From NCBI RefSeq assembly GCF_965363235.1, contig NC_134843.1, positions 5,332,001-5,396,000 of the forward strand: 64,000 nt of DNA, given 5' to 3'. This DNA comes from Mytilus galloprovincialis. Taxonomy: Eukaryota; Mollusca; Bivalvia; Mytilida; Mytilidae. How positions within the stretch are numbered: position 1 is the first letter of the stretch; each line of letters starts with the position of its first letter. A model generated the notes under the pieces. That model was given only the letters and a program-made list of their open reading frames with translations. It ran no database searches and was not told the DNA's origin. Positions 30,301 through 41,220 of the stretch are shown here, one piece after another. The position numbers and the translations under genes are program-made.

Positions 30301-33300
30301 TTATTGTCTAATATTTCATTTTCATGTGATTATACTCTTTACTTGCAGTAAACACAATTTCTTTAGCAAAACCTGAAAAAGCCAAGATGATAGAAGGCAT
30401 GTTAATGCAGATGGCTCAAAGTGGTCAGATACAAAATAAGGTATGTGTTAAATAGGTATACGTCTTGAAACAAACAAAAGAAGAACACATACAATGTAAA
30501 TAAAGTACATGTATGTGTTATAAAGGTATTGAAACAAACAAAAGAACACATACAGTGTAAATAAGGTATGTGTTATAAAGGTATTAGGCAAATAAAAGAA
30601 CACATATGATGTAAATAAGGTATGTGTTAAATAGGAATTGAAACAAACAAAAGAACACATACGATATAATTGGTAATATAGAATTGGAGAATGTGTCAAA
30701 GAGACAACAACCTGACAAAAGAGCAGAAAACAGCAGAAGGCATCCAATGAATCTTCAAACACAAGTCTGCTTCTGGAATATGTTTACTTTATAAGAAATC
30801 ATATTTTATAGGATATACATGTACATCATATCCAGCAAAATGTTGATATAGTTTGTTTAAAAACTATTCAAAAGTTCCCATATCAATGTTGTTATTTTTT
30901 TTGTCGTGAGAACTACACTGCAATACTTCTAAGATGATAAGTTCATACTTTCTTGCAATTTCTACTGAAGTAAATATCCTAGATTAACATGTTTTATCTA
31001 CAAATACTTTAATAACCTAAAGCTCTAACTCAACACCACAATGGTCCCACTATGTATTGGCTTTCAAAATTACATATATATATGTATATAGATATATTAA
31101 GTCAGCTTACATATTTTGATACACATATTTCGTTTTTTCTGACTACAATTGATAAGGAATTTTTAAAATATTGTGTCAAAGGGTATGTAAATGGCTACAA
31201 TTCATATTCTTCTTTGAAGGATAATGTAGGTTGTCTCCCTTGACAGTTACTATATACAATATTTTTTCATATTTTTAGCTCACCTGGCCTTCAGGCCAAG
31301 TGAGCTTTTCTCATCACTCGTCTGGGGGTGTTAACCTTTACAAAAAATCTCCTCCTCTGAAACTAATTGGCCAAATTTAAAAAAACTTAGCCACAATCAT
31401 CATTTGGGTATCTAGTTTGAAAAATGTGTCTGATGACCCGGCCAACCAACCAAGATGGCTGCCATGGCTAAAATAGAATATAGGGGTAAAATGTAGATTT
31501 TGGCTTATACCTCTAAAAACCAAAGCATTTAGAGCAAATCTGACATGAGGAGTTGTTTATCAGGTCAAATTCTATCTGCCCTGAAATTTTCAGGTTAATG
31601 GGACAACCCGTTGTTGGGTTGCTGTCCCTGAATTAGTAATTTTAAGGAAATTTTGCAGTTTTTGGTTATTATCTTGAATATTTTTATAGATAAAGATAAA
31701 CTGTAAACAGCAATAATGTTCAGCAAAGTAAGATCTACAAATAAGTCATCATGACCAAATTTGTCAGTTGACCCCTTAAGGAGTAATTGCCCTTTAAGTT
31801 AATTTTTAACCATTTTTTCTCAAATTTTTGTAACCTTTAAAAAAATATCTTCTCCACTGAAAGTATGTAGACAAATTTAACCATACTTGGCCACCATTAT
31901 AATAATAGTGTCTACTTAAAAATATGTGTCCCTTGATCCGGCCCACCAACCAAGATGGCCGACATGGCTAAAAATTAGATATATTAAGTCAGCTTACATA
32001 TATTTTGCTACACATATTTCGGTTCTTCTGACTACAATTGCTAAGTAATTTGTCAAATGTTGTAACAAAGCTTATGTTAATGGCTACATTTCATACACTT
32101 CTTTGAAGGTTATGTTGTCTTTCTTGGCAGTTACTATATATACAATATTTTTTATATATTTTTTTTATAGTATTAGATATATAGATAAAGTAGGGGGATC
32201 TTACGATATACTAAAATATGAATATAAAACCAGTTCATTCCTAAATAATATTAAATTTTAAAAAATATAGACTAAATATGGTTTGTTTAATAAGGTATGC
32301 TGGCACAATACCAGCAAGGGCAGTCACCATTAAACTCTATCTAGCAGTACTCACTGTAGTAATAAAAAAAATATTCATCATGGACAGGCATTCACATATA
32401 TTCATTTTTAGTGGCATGTAATAAAGCAAGCGATAAATAAGCAGAATAAGCAAAATTATACTAAATATGTTTTTATTTTATATAGAATATATGTATGAAG
32501 TATAACATTTTCATTAACATAATGATAATTTTGATTACAGTTTTAGCATAATTATACATTAATAATTCATATCTAGTCAGTGACTTTAAACCATTGGTTG
32601 CAGTACATGTTGTATTCTATATACAATATTATTGCATAGCAATATATTATTTCCTACAAAAAGTAACCAAAAGTTAGCGTGCAATAAATTCTAATATTGC
32701 ACTAGTGCACTAAATCTTCAAAATTCATGACGTCATCAACGACAAAATCTTAGTTATAACCAAGTTTTACTTTCAAATATTATATTGCTATACAATAAAA
32801 GGGTTATTGCATGAATATTGGGGAATATTGTCCCTCGTAGTACATATATTGCACTCGCAAGCTCGTGCAATATAAAATTCTACTCTGGACAATATTCCCC
32901 AATATTCATGCAATAACCGTATATTACCAGATGATAATATCAAACATAAAATTTTCCTACTGTAAATCCAGAAATTATTGCATGCATTGATTATTGTGAT
33001 TTTGTCATTTTAGACTTAAATGCGATTTTTATTCTTTTTTGATTTTGTGAAAAATCCTGTTTGATTCATATAAAAAGATTCTAAATGCGAGTTTAGATTA
33101 ATGTGTTTACAACTCTGTTGCATTTTTCGCAATAATAAAAACCTCGCAATAATTTCTGAATTTATTGTACTTCAATTTTAAGTTCAGTCATAACCTAACA
33201 TTCCCTTCTTACAATTTCTTTTTCATTTTATAAGACTTAAAAGATTTATTTTATTCTTATTTGACATGCAAAGAAAATATGTTAGCTATTAGTTTTTTGT

Positions 33301-34759
33301 TTGAAAATGTTTATGTCGACATTAAACTATCTGAACAACAATGTATGATTAAACTTCACAAAATACTTAACAGGTCAAGGTTTATCTGATCAGCTTATTT
33401 CAGAAAAGTCACATAAACCATTTTCCAGTTATTGCCCTTCAAGAAAGGACCAAAACAGTATTATCTACAAAAGGTCAAACTGCCAAAATGCTAGACAATG
33501 AATATTAAAGAAATAAAATATCATTTTTAATCCAAATTCTGTTGACATGTTTTAGAGAAAACACAGTTTCAAGAGAAAAAAAATGCATATTTTTTGCTGT
33601 CTTGTTTTTCCATATAGATTATTTACATTTATGATCATATTTCATGTGTTTATAGACCTTTTTTTTTTAAATACTTGGTTATATTTTGCATTACAAAGAC
33701 TACATATTATTTTTTCTACATTCAGATGCGGTTCAAGAGTTCTATATGCATACAAAATTTCACCGAATGTATTTTATTGTAAAAAAGGAAATAAGAATTT
33801 GCAACAGATTTTAAGAAAAAGTCTTCAAAAAATGAAAAAGAAAGTGACTCAATAAAATTTAAAAAAATAATATTATAGGAAACCAAAAAATACAACAATC
33901 TATATAATTTGTTTTTGTACTAACACATTGCACATTTTTATGCATCAACAATATATGAAAGAACAGATATAATGTTTCTCACATCTATTAATATTTCAGC
34001 TTGGTGAAGATCAGTTAAAAGGATTGTTAGAAAAAGTCAGTGAGAGAACAAACAAAAAAACTACAGTAAACGTATGTCAAATTAATTCTATCTTAAACTA
34101 AATCATAAGGAAATTTAGTGAATATTCATGAGACACCCATCCTAACTGCTAGACTTGAACTAAGCATATACATGTATCCTAGAATCAGCACTTTTATTAT
34201 GCCCCAGATAAGATATTTTCAGGAAGTTATAACAATTGAAATTTAAGTTAAAAAGAGGCATAGTTAATAACTGTAAACTAAGGTGATCCTGAGCTTGCTG
34301 GTTACACATCCTCTGCCTAATCTTAAGGTGATCCTGAGCTTGCTGGTTACACATCCTCTGCCTAATCTTAAGGTGATCCTGAGCTTGCTGGTTACACATC
34401 CTCTGCCTAATCTTTTCTGTTCATAAAAAAACAACATTTTCTTTTTTCTTTTGAAAAATAATGATTTTATATATATATTCTTTTTTGTTCAGTAAATGGG
34501 AAATCTTCAAAAACTGAAATCAGTCCAAAACATTTTGTCAGACATACAGATGTCATTTAACAAAATTCCGCAAAATCAGCATTTCTAAAAATGAAAATGA
34601 AAATCATCCCAATCTTGTTATTTTGATAGGCTCATCCATTCTATAAATAAAACCCTTGGTTAAAGGAATCTTTTAGCAATTCTTATTCATTTTTTCCTAT
34701 CTGTTTTTTTTTTTTAGTTTAAGAGAAGAGGATTAGACGACTCGGATGATGAGTTTTAG
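27361..34759 (+). CDS. PDCD5: Programmed cell death protein 5, 5 exons, 126 aa
   Basis: Exons are 27361-27417, 29621-29738, 30349-30440, 34000-34071 and 34718-34759 (381 bp), all GT-AG and in frame. The protein starts MADDELDAIRARRMAELQ, continues with a Gly/Pro linker, and carries the conserved triple-helix core (ILSQVLDQSARAR, PEKAKMIEGMLMQMA, LKGLLEKVSERTNKKTT). It ends with FKRRGLDDSDDEF, the usual basic patch and acidic tail with a CK2-type serine. Human PDCD5 has 125 aa, so this is full length. The family is a DNA-binding-domain-like nuclear/cytosolic protein. It promotes apoptosis, binds the TIP60 acetyltransferase, and has been reported to bind the CCT chaperonin. The linker GGGGQNMPSPEEQAERQRQ replaces the KHGDPGDAAQQEAK-type segment of vertebrates. 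Introns hold tandem arrays at 30435-30668 and 34280-34414. Confidence 0.95.
28300..28440. promoter_or_regulatory. Promoter-like ETS/CRE cluster in PDCD5 intron 1
   Basis: GCCGGAAGTAGCG (about 28361) is an ETS-type core and GTGACGTCAATG (about 28379) a CRE-like core, in a locally less AT-rich patch. Two more GGAAGT boxes lie at about 28173 and 28227. On the minus strand TTTCTGAAG is followed by GTAAGT (28303), a near-consensus donor. A CCNDBP1 5' non-coding exon could therefore start near 28370 and splice to 27261. This is inference from motifs. Confidence 0.4.
29880..30240 (-). repeat. Two fragments of the GCCAATGAGACAACTCTC repeat
   Basis: GTATGATTGCCAATGAGACA at about 29897 and GTATGATTGCTAATGAGACA at about 30167, each followed by a CACCAGAGA/TACAAGAGACC block and TTAACAAC. 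They are the reverse complement of the repeat ends at 48600-48690. Both are in PDCD5 intron 2. Confidence 0.55.
30435..30668 (+). repeat. Four-unit tandem array that repeats the PDCD5 exon 3 splice donor
   Basis: Units at 30435-30498, 30499-30559, 30560-30613 and 30614-30668 (64, 61, 54, 55 bp). The first unit includes the last 6 bases of exon 3 and its donor (AATAAG then GTATGTGTTA). Units 3 and 4 carry the identical AATAAGGTATGTGTTA; unit 2 has a damaged version. Other shared blocks are GAAACAAACAAAAGAACAC and ATACRATGTA. Confidence 0.85.
31090..32165 (+). repeat. AGCTCACCTGG repeat flanked by 187-bp direct repeats
   Basis: The centre (31277-31976) begins TTTTTAGCTCACCTGGCCTT. It has two internal copies of a block with CTCCTCTGAAACT, TTGGCCAC(A)AT and CAACCAAGATGG, at about 31345-31475 and 31845-31970. 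The flanks 31090-31276 and 31977-32165 are diverged direct copies (AGATATATTAAGTCAGCTTA ... CAGTTACTATATA ... CAATATTTTTT). It lies in PDCD5 intron 3. A worn relative starts at about 36590. Confidence 0.7.
32802..32918. repeat. Perfect 32-bp inverted repeat with nested hairpin
   Basis: The arms 32802-32833 and 32887-32918 are exact complements (GGTTATTGCATGAATATTGG and onwards). The 53-base loop contains a second hairpin, TATATTGCAC paired with GTGCAATATA. The structure could extrude as a cruciform or fold as a long RNA hairpin inside the PDCD5 pre-mRNA. A foldback transposon is the likely origin. Confidence 0.85.
32961..33169. mobile_element. MITE with AAATCCAGAAATTATTGC ends
   Basis: The left end TGTAAATCCAGAAATTATTG and the right end, inverted, TACAATAAATTCAGAAATTA match over about 22 bp. 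The length is 209 bp and the interior is AT-rich. It is in PDCD5 intron 3, close to the foldback at 32802. Confidence 0.65.
34280..34414 (+). repeat. 45-bp unit repeated three times without mismatch
   Basis: Three identical 45-bp copies start at 34280, 34325 and 34370 (AAGGTGATCCTGAGCTTGCT is the first 20 bases). They lie in the last intron of PDCD5. Perfect identity implies recent expansion. The 79-aa minus-strand open frame over it is a by-product. Confidence 0.95.
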
Positions 34760-35985
34760 AAAGATTGTGCTGTAATGAATGTTTCTTGAGGATGATGTTT
34801 GACATTCTGTGATGAAGCCAGAAGATAACATTGTATGAACTGTGAATGGCTTACAAATGACTTGTTAATATTTATTATCTTTCCAAAGCAAATGTATTGA
34901 AAATATAGAACTGAGAAATTTCATAAGTAAAAAAATATATAGGCTAAAAAGTTTATGGGTAAAATAATGGTTTTATAGATTGATCTCAGTGTATTTGGAT
35001 AGGAATGTTTTATTGTAAAGTGCAAAATGTAGTTCAAAAATGAAAAGATTTCTTCAGTGTAGCATATCACCAATTTTAGAAATATTTAATGCACATTGTG
35101 ATCATTGAAGTAAATTAAGAAATTATCAAACATATACATATATATGATTTATTCATTTTGTTTGTTATGATAAAAAAAATTAAGATTTCATAGAATATTA
35201 AATTGCTTGCCAACTAAATTTCTAAATATGAATCCAACATAAGGTAGGATATGACATATATATTTAAGGAACCAATTTTTGTTAATCTCAAAGAAATCCA
35301 AGAGTTACCAAGCATAAGAATTTCATGAATTGCCTAAGGTTATACAATAAGAGTAAAAACATCATAAACAATGTGAACAGAATGAGGCATGAAAACATCC
35401 CTAAAGCTAACCAATTCTAATTTTGTTGGTGCATTGAAATAAAAAAGTTTTTAAAAGAAGATATCAACACATATTTTTCATGATTTTAATGCATAATATC
35501 ACCCTAGTCTCTAGTACTTTTTATGTATTCTGCTTCATACAAGTTTAAATTGTGCATTAACAGTGGTGTGTAGAAAGTATTCCATTTCCTATCTATAATT
35601 ACTGACTACCTCATTGTTTTGATCAAGTCATCTAGTTAAGGATTACTATTAAAGATCGACAGTAATGTGCCATTATTAGAATGAGATGTTTGCTTCCAAA
35701 TGTTGCAATGTATTTATTGCTTGCTCTTTAAAAAGTATTTATATGACATTTTTACCAAATAAAATTGAACTAAATGACAAACATAGTAATTTTATTGTTT
35801 TTACTCCATGGATTTCAGAATCTGTTGTTTTTGCCATTAGTTTTTAGAAATGTAGTATATTTTAAGGATAACTGTGAAATTAATAAGAGTTTGAAGAGAA
35901 ATGTTCATGTAAGTGGTTATAATGGAGATTACGAGCACAAAAGTTAAAATGTCAAAAGTCTGAAATTGTACCACAACAGGCCAAA
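34760..35985 (+). other. PDCD5 3' UTR and downstream DNA
   Basis: After the stop codon there is AT-rich sequence without another gene. AATAAA at 35758-35763 is a good candidate polyadenylation signal, which would give a 3' UTR of about 1 kb. An earlier end is possible. Confidence 0.45.
35758..35763 (+). terminator. Candidate PDCD5 polyadenylation signal
   Basis: An exact AATAAA about 1 kb after the PDCD5 stop codon, followed within about 30 bases by a T-rich stretch (TTTTATTGTTTTTACT). This is motif evidence only. Confidence 0.4.
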
Positions 35986-36280
35986 TCAAGCATTTTTGTA
36001 GTTTCCGGACAATAACTTGTGTGTTAGTGTGTGGATCTCTCTGACATCGTACCACAAGGTTCAATAGCACAATAGGAAGGCTGGGATTGAGTTTGGCTGT
36101 AATTGCCCCATACATGCAGGAATTAGGTACAAAAAGGGCAAAAAAAAAAGCATTTTTCTAGTTTCCAAACAATAACTTGAGTTTATGTGTATGGATCTCT
36201 CTTAAATTGTACTTTAAGGTTCCATACTACAAAGGAAAACTGGGATTGAGTTTGGGGGTAATTGAGCAAAGGGTAGGCTT
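35985..36280 (+). repeat. 160-bp tandem repeat, two units
   Basis: AAGCATTTTT then GTTTCC then ACAATAACTTG recurs at 36009 and 36169 (period 160), with GGATCTCTCT and GGATTGAGTTTG in both units. The 92- and 114-aa frames across it are not credible proteins. Confidence 0.7.
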
Positions 36281-36589
36281 AAAAAAGATTGGGGGGAGGG
36301 TTCCAATTTTTTTAAGGTGTTCATATTTTTTTTTCAAAATTTTTCAAATTTCAAATTTTTTACAAGTTTTAACAAGAATTTCAATTGCAGTATTGTTAAA
36401 TAGATTTGTAAGATCTTTGACCAGATTTTTTTTTGTCAGAAACCTATATTATGTAAAAAATAATCACAATTCAAATTCATGCAGTATCAAGCTTGAATAT
36501 TTTGTCCAAATTTGCTCCTAGTGTTCAGGGTTGAATCTCTGCAGTCAAATCAGGCTGATCACATTCAATGCATTCTGCTTTAAGTTTTT

Positions 36590-36960
36590 AGCTTACCTGG
36601 TCATATGTCTGTCTGTCTGTCAGTGTTTAAAAAATGTCTTCTCTAAAACTACTTGGCAAATGTATTTTAACTTTACCTTTATTATTTCTGATCGATTATT
36701 ATAAAAAATATCTAAATATTTGTTCCATCACCAAACATGGGCACTGTTGCTGACCATAGAACATAAATGGGTGAAATTCAGTTTTTGGCTTATATTGTAT
36801 CTCACAAACTTGAGCAGTAAAAAATTGGAAAAATTGAAAAAAAATTGAGGAAAGCATAATTTTGATGACTCAAAAAAGTTGTTAGAGGTCTTTAATCAGG
36901 ATTATTTCATTTGTTTCCAGATTTTGTTATTCCGGAAACAGATGGTTTGTAGCTATAAAC
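36590..36960 (+). repeat. Degenerate AGCTTACCTGG repeat
   Basis: TTTTTAGCTTACCTGGTCAT, (TCTG)n, TTCTCTAAAACTACTTGGC and CAGTTTTTGGCTTATATTG correspond in order to the better copy at 31277-31976. Confidence 0.5.
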
Positions 36961-37129
36961 ACAAACAATTTGACATGTGATCAAATGTTTGAATTAGTGG
37001 GTAAATCAAAGTGTGACTGATATGTATATAATACCAGTATGACAATCTCCAATAAGTTCATCTGTAAGTAGTTAAAAAAATACAGTATACAAATGTAAGC
37101 TTATATGATTAAACATGTTATTTGGGCAT

Positions 37130-37337
37130 ATTCTGTTTGTTATGCCCCTATTTATATTTCAAAACGTAGGAGACCTGGATGCTACATATCGTGTATGCAG
37201 GTACCTTATGTTACAAAGTTTCTGTCAATCATTTGTTCATTGTACTTGACCTCATTTTCATGGTACAGCAACTGCTTGAAAAAAAAGTTTTGATTTTGTT
37301 TTGTCATTTTAATTTCTCAATCATTATAGTAATAGGA
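37130..37337 (+). repeat. Left part of a dispersed repeat split by a LINE
   Basis: AAAACGTAGGAGACCTGGAT, GCAGGTACCTTATGTTACAA and TTGACCTCATTTTCATGG. It ends in AGTAATAGGA (37328-37337), the copy of the target duplication that closes the LINE at 40772. The right part resumes at 40772. Confidence 0.65.
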
Positions 37338-40300
37338 ATTTGGACAACAGAAATGTATGCATGTTGGGCAGGTGGAAAAGTTTGCAAGAACCAACGTGGT
37401 CTGAAGATGCATATTGGAAAGATGAAATGCAATCCAAATCAGAGCATAACACAATGCACAGGTCAGCCTGGTGAGACGGAGGAGTAGGTGGTTCAGGATA
37501 CAAACCACACATGCCACAGTGACCACAGCTTCCCTATGTTATACAATGAGGAGGACATTATAGTAGAGAGGAGTCAACAGGTACAAGAGGGTTAATTAAA
37601 CAACAACCGGCAGCCACAAGAGCCAAAAAGAACATCAGACACAAGCAAGTGCAACAAAAGGGGGAAAAAGAGTGAAATGGCCCAACAATAAAAGTAAAAA
37701 GTAATGGCAACAGTTTGATGAGGATGTAGATGCAATTTTGAAAACAACATTAGCAGGTAGCATAGATACTATGATAGAATCGATCACATCATATATTTAC
37801 AACATTGGTATGGACAGATTTGGTGCAGATGAGAAAGAGGTGGTGAGGCGTGAGGGTCAAAAGAACAGACGAGAATCCAAGCTAGCGAAGCTGGGGAAAG
37901 ACCTTAGACAACTTAAGAAAAGATATATTTAAGCTGCAGAGGATGAAAACCAGTTTTATCTGAACTTAAGGAAACCATCAGGAAGAACCTCAAGATTACA
38001 ATGAGAGCAGAGAGAACTAGGAAAAGGAGAAAAAAGAGAGAAAGCAAGAGCTTAATTTACATTTTCAAGATTGTTGGGGAAGAAAGGGTACTGAAAGCTA
38101 GTACATAGGAAGTAGAAGAATATCTAAGAGAAAAGCACAGTGATACAAAAAGGGAAGAAGACCTACCGGAGATAGAACAACTAAAACGCCTGGAAGACCC
38201 AGAGCAGGCTTTTATGAATTACCACCAAAGTGGATAGGGGTAGTAGATGTCATCAAGAAAAGAAGAGCAGTATCAGCACCAGGTCCAAATGAAGTACCAT
38301 ATAAAGTATACAAGAACTGTCAGAGAATTATAAGACGTTTATGGAAACTGATAAGGGTCATTTGGAGAAGAGGTTGACTTGCAGAGAGTTTGCACAAGGC
38401 AGAAGGGTGCTTTACACAAAAGGAAGTGAAGTCCGAGACGGTGAAACAGTTTAGAACAATTTCACTGTAAAATGTGGAAGGAAAAATATTTCTTGCTATT
38501 CTTGCCAAATGACAAACTACATGCTGAGCAATAACTAAGTTGAACTTGCAGTACATAATAATGAAGGTGTACCAGGTTTATCAGGCTGTATGGAACACAC
38601 ACCTGATTATCACAGATAATCCGAGAAGAGAAAGATTCAAAGGGTGAGCTTGCAATCGTCTGGTTGGATTTAGCGAATGCATATGGGACCTTACCACACA
38701 AGTTAGTTGAGTTATTGCTGGAAATATACCATGTACCTGACGGAATAACAGAGCTGATAAAAGAATATTTCAACCATCTACAGCTAAGATTTACAGTTGG
38801 AGATTATACAACATCATGGCAACGTTTAAAAGTGGAAAGAGTGACAGGATGCATGATATCTGCCATCCTTTTCTCAGCAGTAATGAATATGACTTGTGAA
38901 GTCAGTAGAGAAGAAGAGCAGAGGGCCATGGATGAAGTCAGGAGTACGGTAACAACCAAGAAGGTCATTCATGGATGATATGACAAAAAGCACAAAGACA
39001 GTGATTAAAGCCAGATGGGAAATACAAGAGCTTGCTAGAATGGTCAAACGGTCAAGAATGAAAATAAAGACAAGCGAATCCAGAAGTTTGGTGATAAATA
39101 ATGGTAAAGTTTAGGAGGAAAGGTTTAAAATAGGAGACGAGATATTTCCATCAGTCTCAGAGAAGCCAGTTAAATGCCTGAGATAATGGTCAACAACACT
39201 TTGTTAGATAAGTTGAATGTGGAAGATACATATCAGCAGCTGCACGACTGGTTCAAGGAGGTAGATAAGAGCGGATTACCAGAGAAATACAAGGCATGGA
39301 TTTACCAGCATGGGATATTGCCTCGGCTGTTGTGGCCACTTCTTGTGTAGTTTGTACCAATGACAACGGTAGAGGGAATGGAGAGAATTTCAAACGGTAC
39401 TTACGAGATGGCTTGGAGTACCACGCAGGTTTAGCAGCGTCGGCCTATACAGTTTAGGAAGCAAGTTACAGCTACCACTCAAGTCAATCGCTGAGGAATT
39501 CAAGGTGACCAAGGTAAGACAACATCTGATGTTAAAAAACCAACAGGGATGAGAAAGTACGGTCAGCAAAAATAGACATAAGAACAGGAAGGAAGTGGTC
39601 GACAAAGAAGACAATAGAAGATACTGAGTCACGATTAAAACACACTGAGATAGTTGGCAGGGTTGCAGTTGGAAGACAGGGGTTGGATGTAACTTCTACA
39701 GCAAAACGGAAGAAAAAATCCCACCTTGTACAGAAAGAGGTACGATCAATGTAAAAAGAAAGTATAATGGTTGAGGCAGTGATTATGAAGAAACAATGAC
39801 GCTGGTTAAACAGGGAAGGAGCAAGGCAGCTGTAGTTAGGATGGAATGAGATCTGGAAGATGGAGCCATACAGGATGCAATTCAAGCTGAAGTCAGTATA
39901 TGATGTATTGCCAAGCTCAACAAATCTAGCAACTCGGGGATTGATAGATGACCCATAGTGTGTTCTTTGCAGTAAGGCAGCGAACTTGGAGCATATACTA
40001 TCTTCATGCTCGAGTGCTTTGAAAGACGGGAGGTACACATGGCAACACGACAAGGTATTAGGGATATTAGCAGACACACTAGAGAGAAACATCAGGAAGC
40101 CAAGAAAGAACAAGGAAGGCCTTACCTTTGTCAATTTTGTTAAGGAAGGAGAGAAAGGACAGAAGAAGAGTGGGGAAGGAAGTGGTTTACTGGGAACAGC
40201 AACTGATTGGCAAATGTGGGTTGATCTGATGCAGAAATTCCAATTTTCGCCACAAATTTCCGTAGTAAACCAGCAACCTGTCATCGTCATTTGATCAGCC

Positions 40301-40771
40301 TCAACAACACAGGCAATCCTGCTGGAACTTTTGGAAGAACGCATAGAAGATGCCAGCGAAAGAAAGAGATTGAAGCATCAAGACCTACTTGCATAATACA
40401 GAGACAATGGGTTGAGGGTTTGGTTATTTCCAGTGGAGGTGGGAAGCAGAGGGTTTGTTGGGCAGTATATGTGGAGGACATTGAGAGCACTTGGTATTAT
40501 TGGAGGGGAAAGAAGTAAGCTGATTGGTAACTTATACAAAGAGACAGAGACATCATCAATGTGGTTATGGAGGGAAAGGTCTGAGCTGTGGAAGCAGTAA
40601 AGTGTAGAGGCAGGGATGGATAGCCATGTGGTTTCGGGCTGGAACTTGATCGCCCCAAACTGTGCACCACTGGAGGCTGTAGTGGACAACGCCGAAACTG
40701 CCGAGGAAGGAGGATTCAACTGAAGACGGAACCACGCATCTTTCCAACAGGATGTATTAAGGTACTAAAAA
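37338..40771 (+). mobile_element. R2-group LINE (restriction-like endonuclease type), nearly full length, decayed
   Basis: Pieces in order in several frames are as follows. A worn zinc finger (KVCKNQRGLKMHIGKMKC, from about 37380) opens the element. The reverse transcriptase follows with APGPNEVPYKVYKNC (about 38280), WLDLANAYGTLPHKLVELLL (about 38660) and SFMDDMT with the catalytic DD (about 38965). The CCHC segment is LEHILSSCSSALKDGRYTW (about 39985), and the endonuclease-like end is VWLFPVEVGSRGF ... WLWRERSELWKQ (40412-40600). Identical 10-bp target duplications AGTAATAGGA flank it (37328-37337, 40772-40781). The coding frame is interrupted by several stops and shifts, so it cannot move by itself. 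HERO is my best guess for the clade. Confidence 0.85.
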
Positions 40772-41220
40772 AGTAATAGGATAACAACATTTCACCTGAC
40801 CTTGACCTCACTTCATGGATCAGTGATAAAGATTTGGGTGATAAGGTCTGTTTCTGAAATACTATAAGTAGTATGTAAACTATATTTGGTTTATGAAGTG
40901 ATTGTTATGGGTATAATTCGAGTCTGGCAGTTTCATTTTACCGTGACCTAATTTAGATGGTTCATTGGTCAATTTTAATTTTTTGTGTTTTGATCAAACA
41001 CTGTTTTTATAAGTCCTTTGAGCACTACGTCAACTATACTTTGTATATGGAATGAGTGTAAGGTGTACTAGTCTGTCTGGTAGGTATAATCTTTTACCTT
41101 TACCTCAATTTCATGGTTCATTGGTCCATGTTAAGTTTTTGTGTTTTGGTCTTTTTCAATTTAGCATACGCAATAGGTCCACTATATTTGGCCAGGAACA
41201 GTCTATAAATTGTATAGACT
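40772..41220 (+). repeat. Right part of the LINE-split repeat, with internal repeats
   Basis: It continues AGTAATAGGATAACAACATT, then CTGACCTTGACCTCACTTCA. A block TTCATGGTTCATTGGTC(C)A and TTTTGTGTTTTG(G)TC recurs near 40955-40995 and 41110-41150. Confidence 0.6.

Noticed and set aside
30448-30762. 104-aa minus-strand hydrophobic protein
   Set aside because: It is the antisense of the tandem array that starts at the PDCD5 exon 3 donor; its apparent repeats are array units.
31090-32165. LTR retroelement flanked by long terminal repeats
   Set aside because: The 187-bp flanks lack typical LTR ends, and the centre has no coding content of such an element, only a non-coding dispersed repeat with internal duplication.
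34160-34399. 79-aa protein with three identical repeats
   Set aside because: It is the translation of the 45-bp intronic triplication on the strand opposite to PDCD5.
36009-36280. 160-bp tandem repeat as a retrozyme unit
   Set aside because: The period is close to that of small retrozymes, but no CTGATGA/GAAA hammerhead core was found in either unit.
36177-36521. 114-aa plus-strand open frame
   Set aside because: It starts in the 160-bp tandem repeat and runs through T-rich low-complexity DNA.
39532-40344. 270-aa minus-strand open frame
   Set aside because: It is the antisense shadow of the LINE coding region; the plus strand carries the recognisable CCHC and endonuclease motifs.
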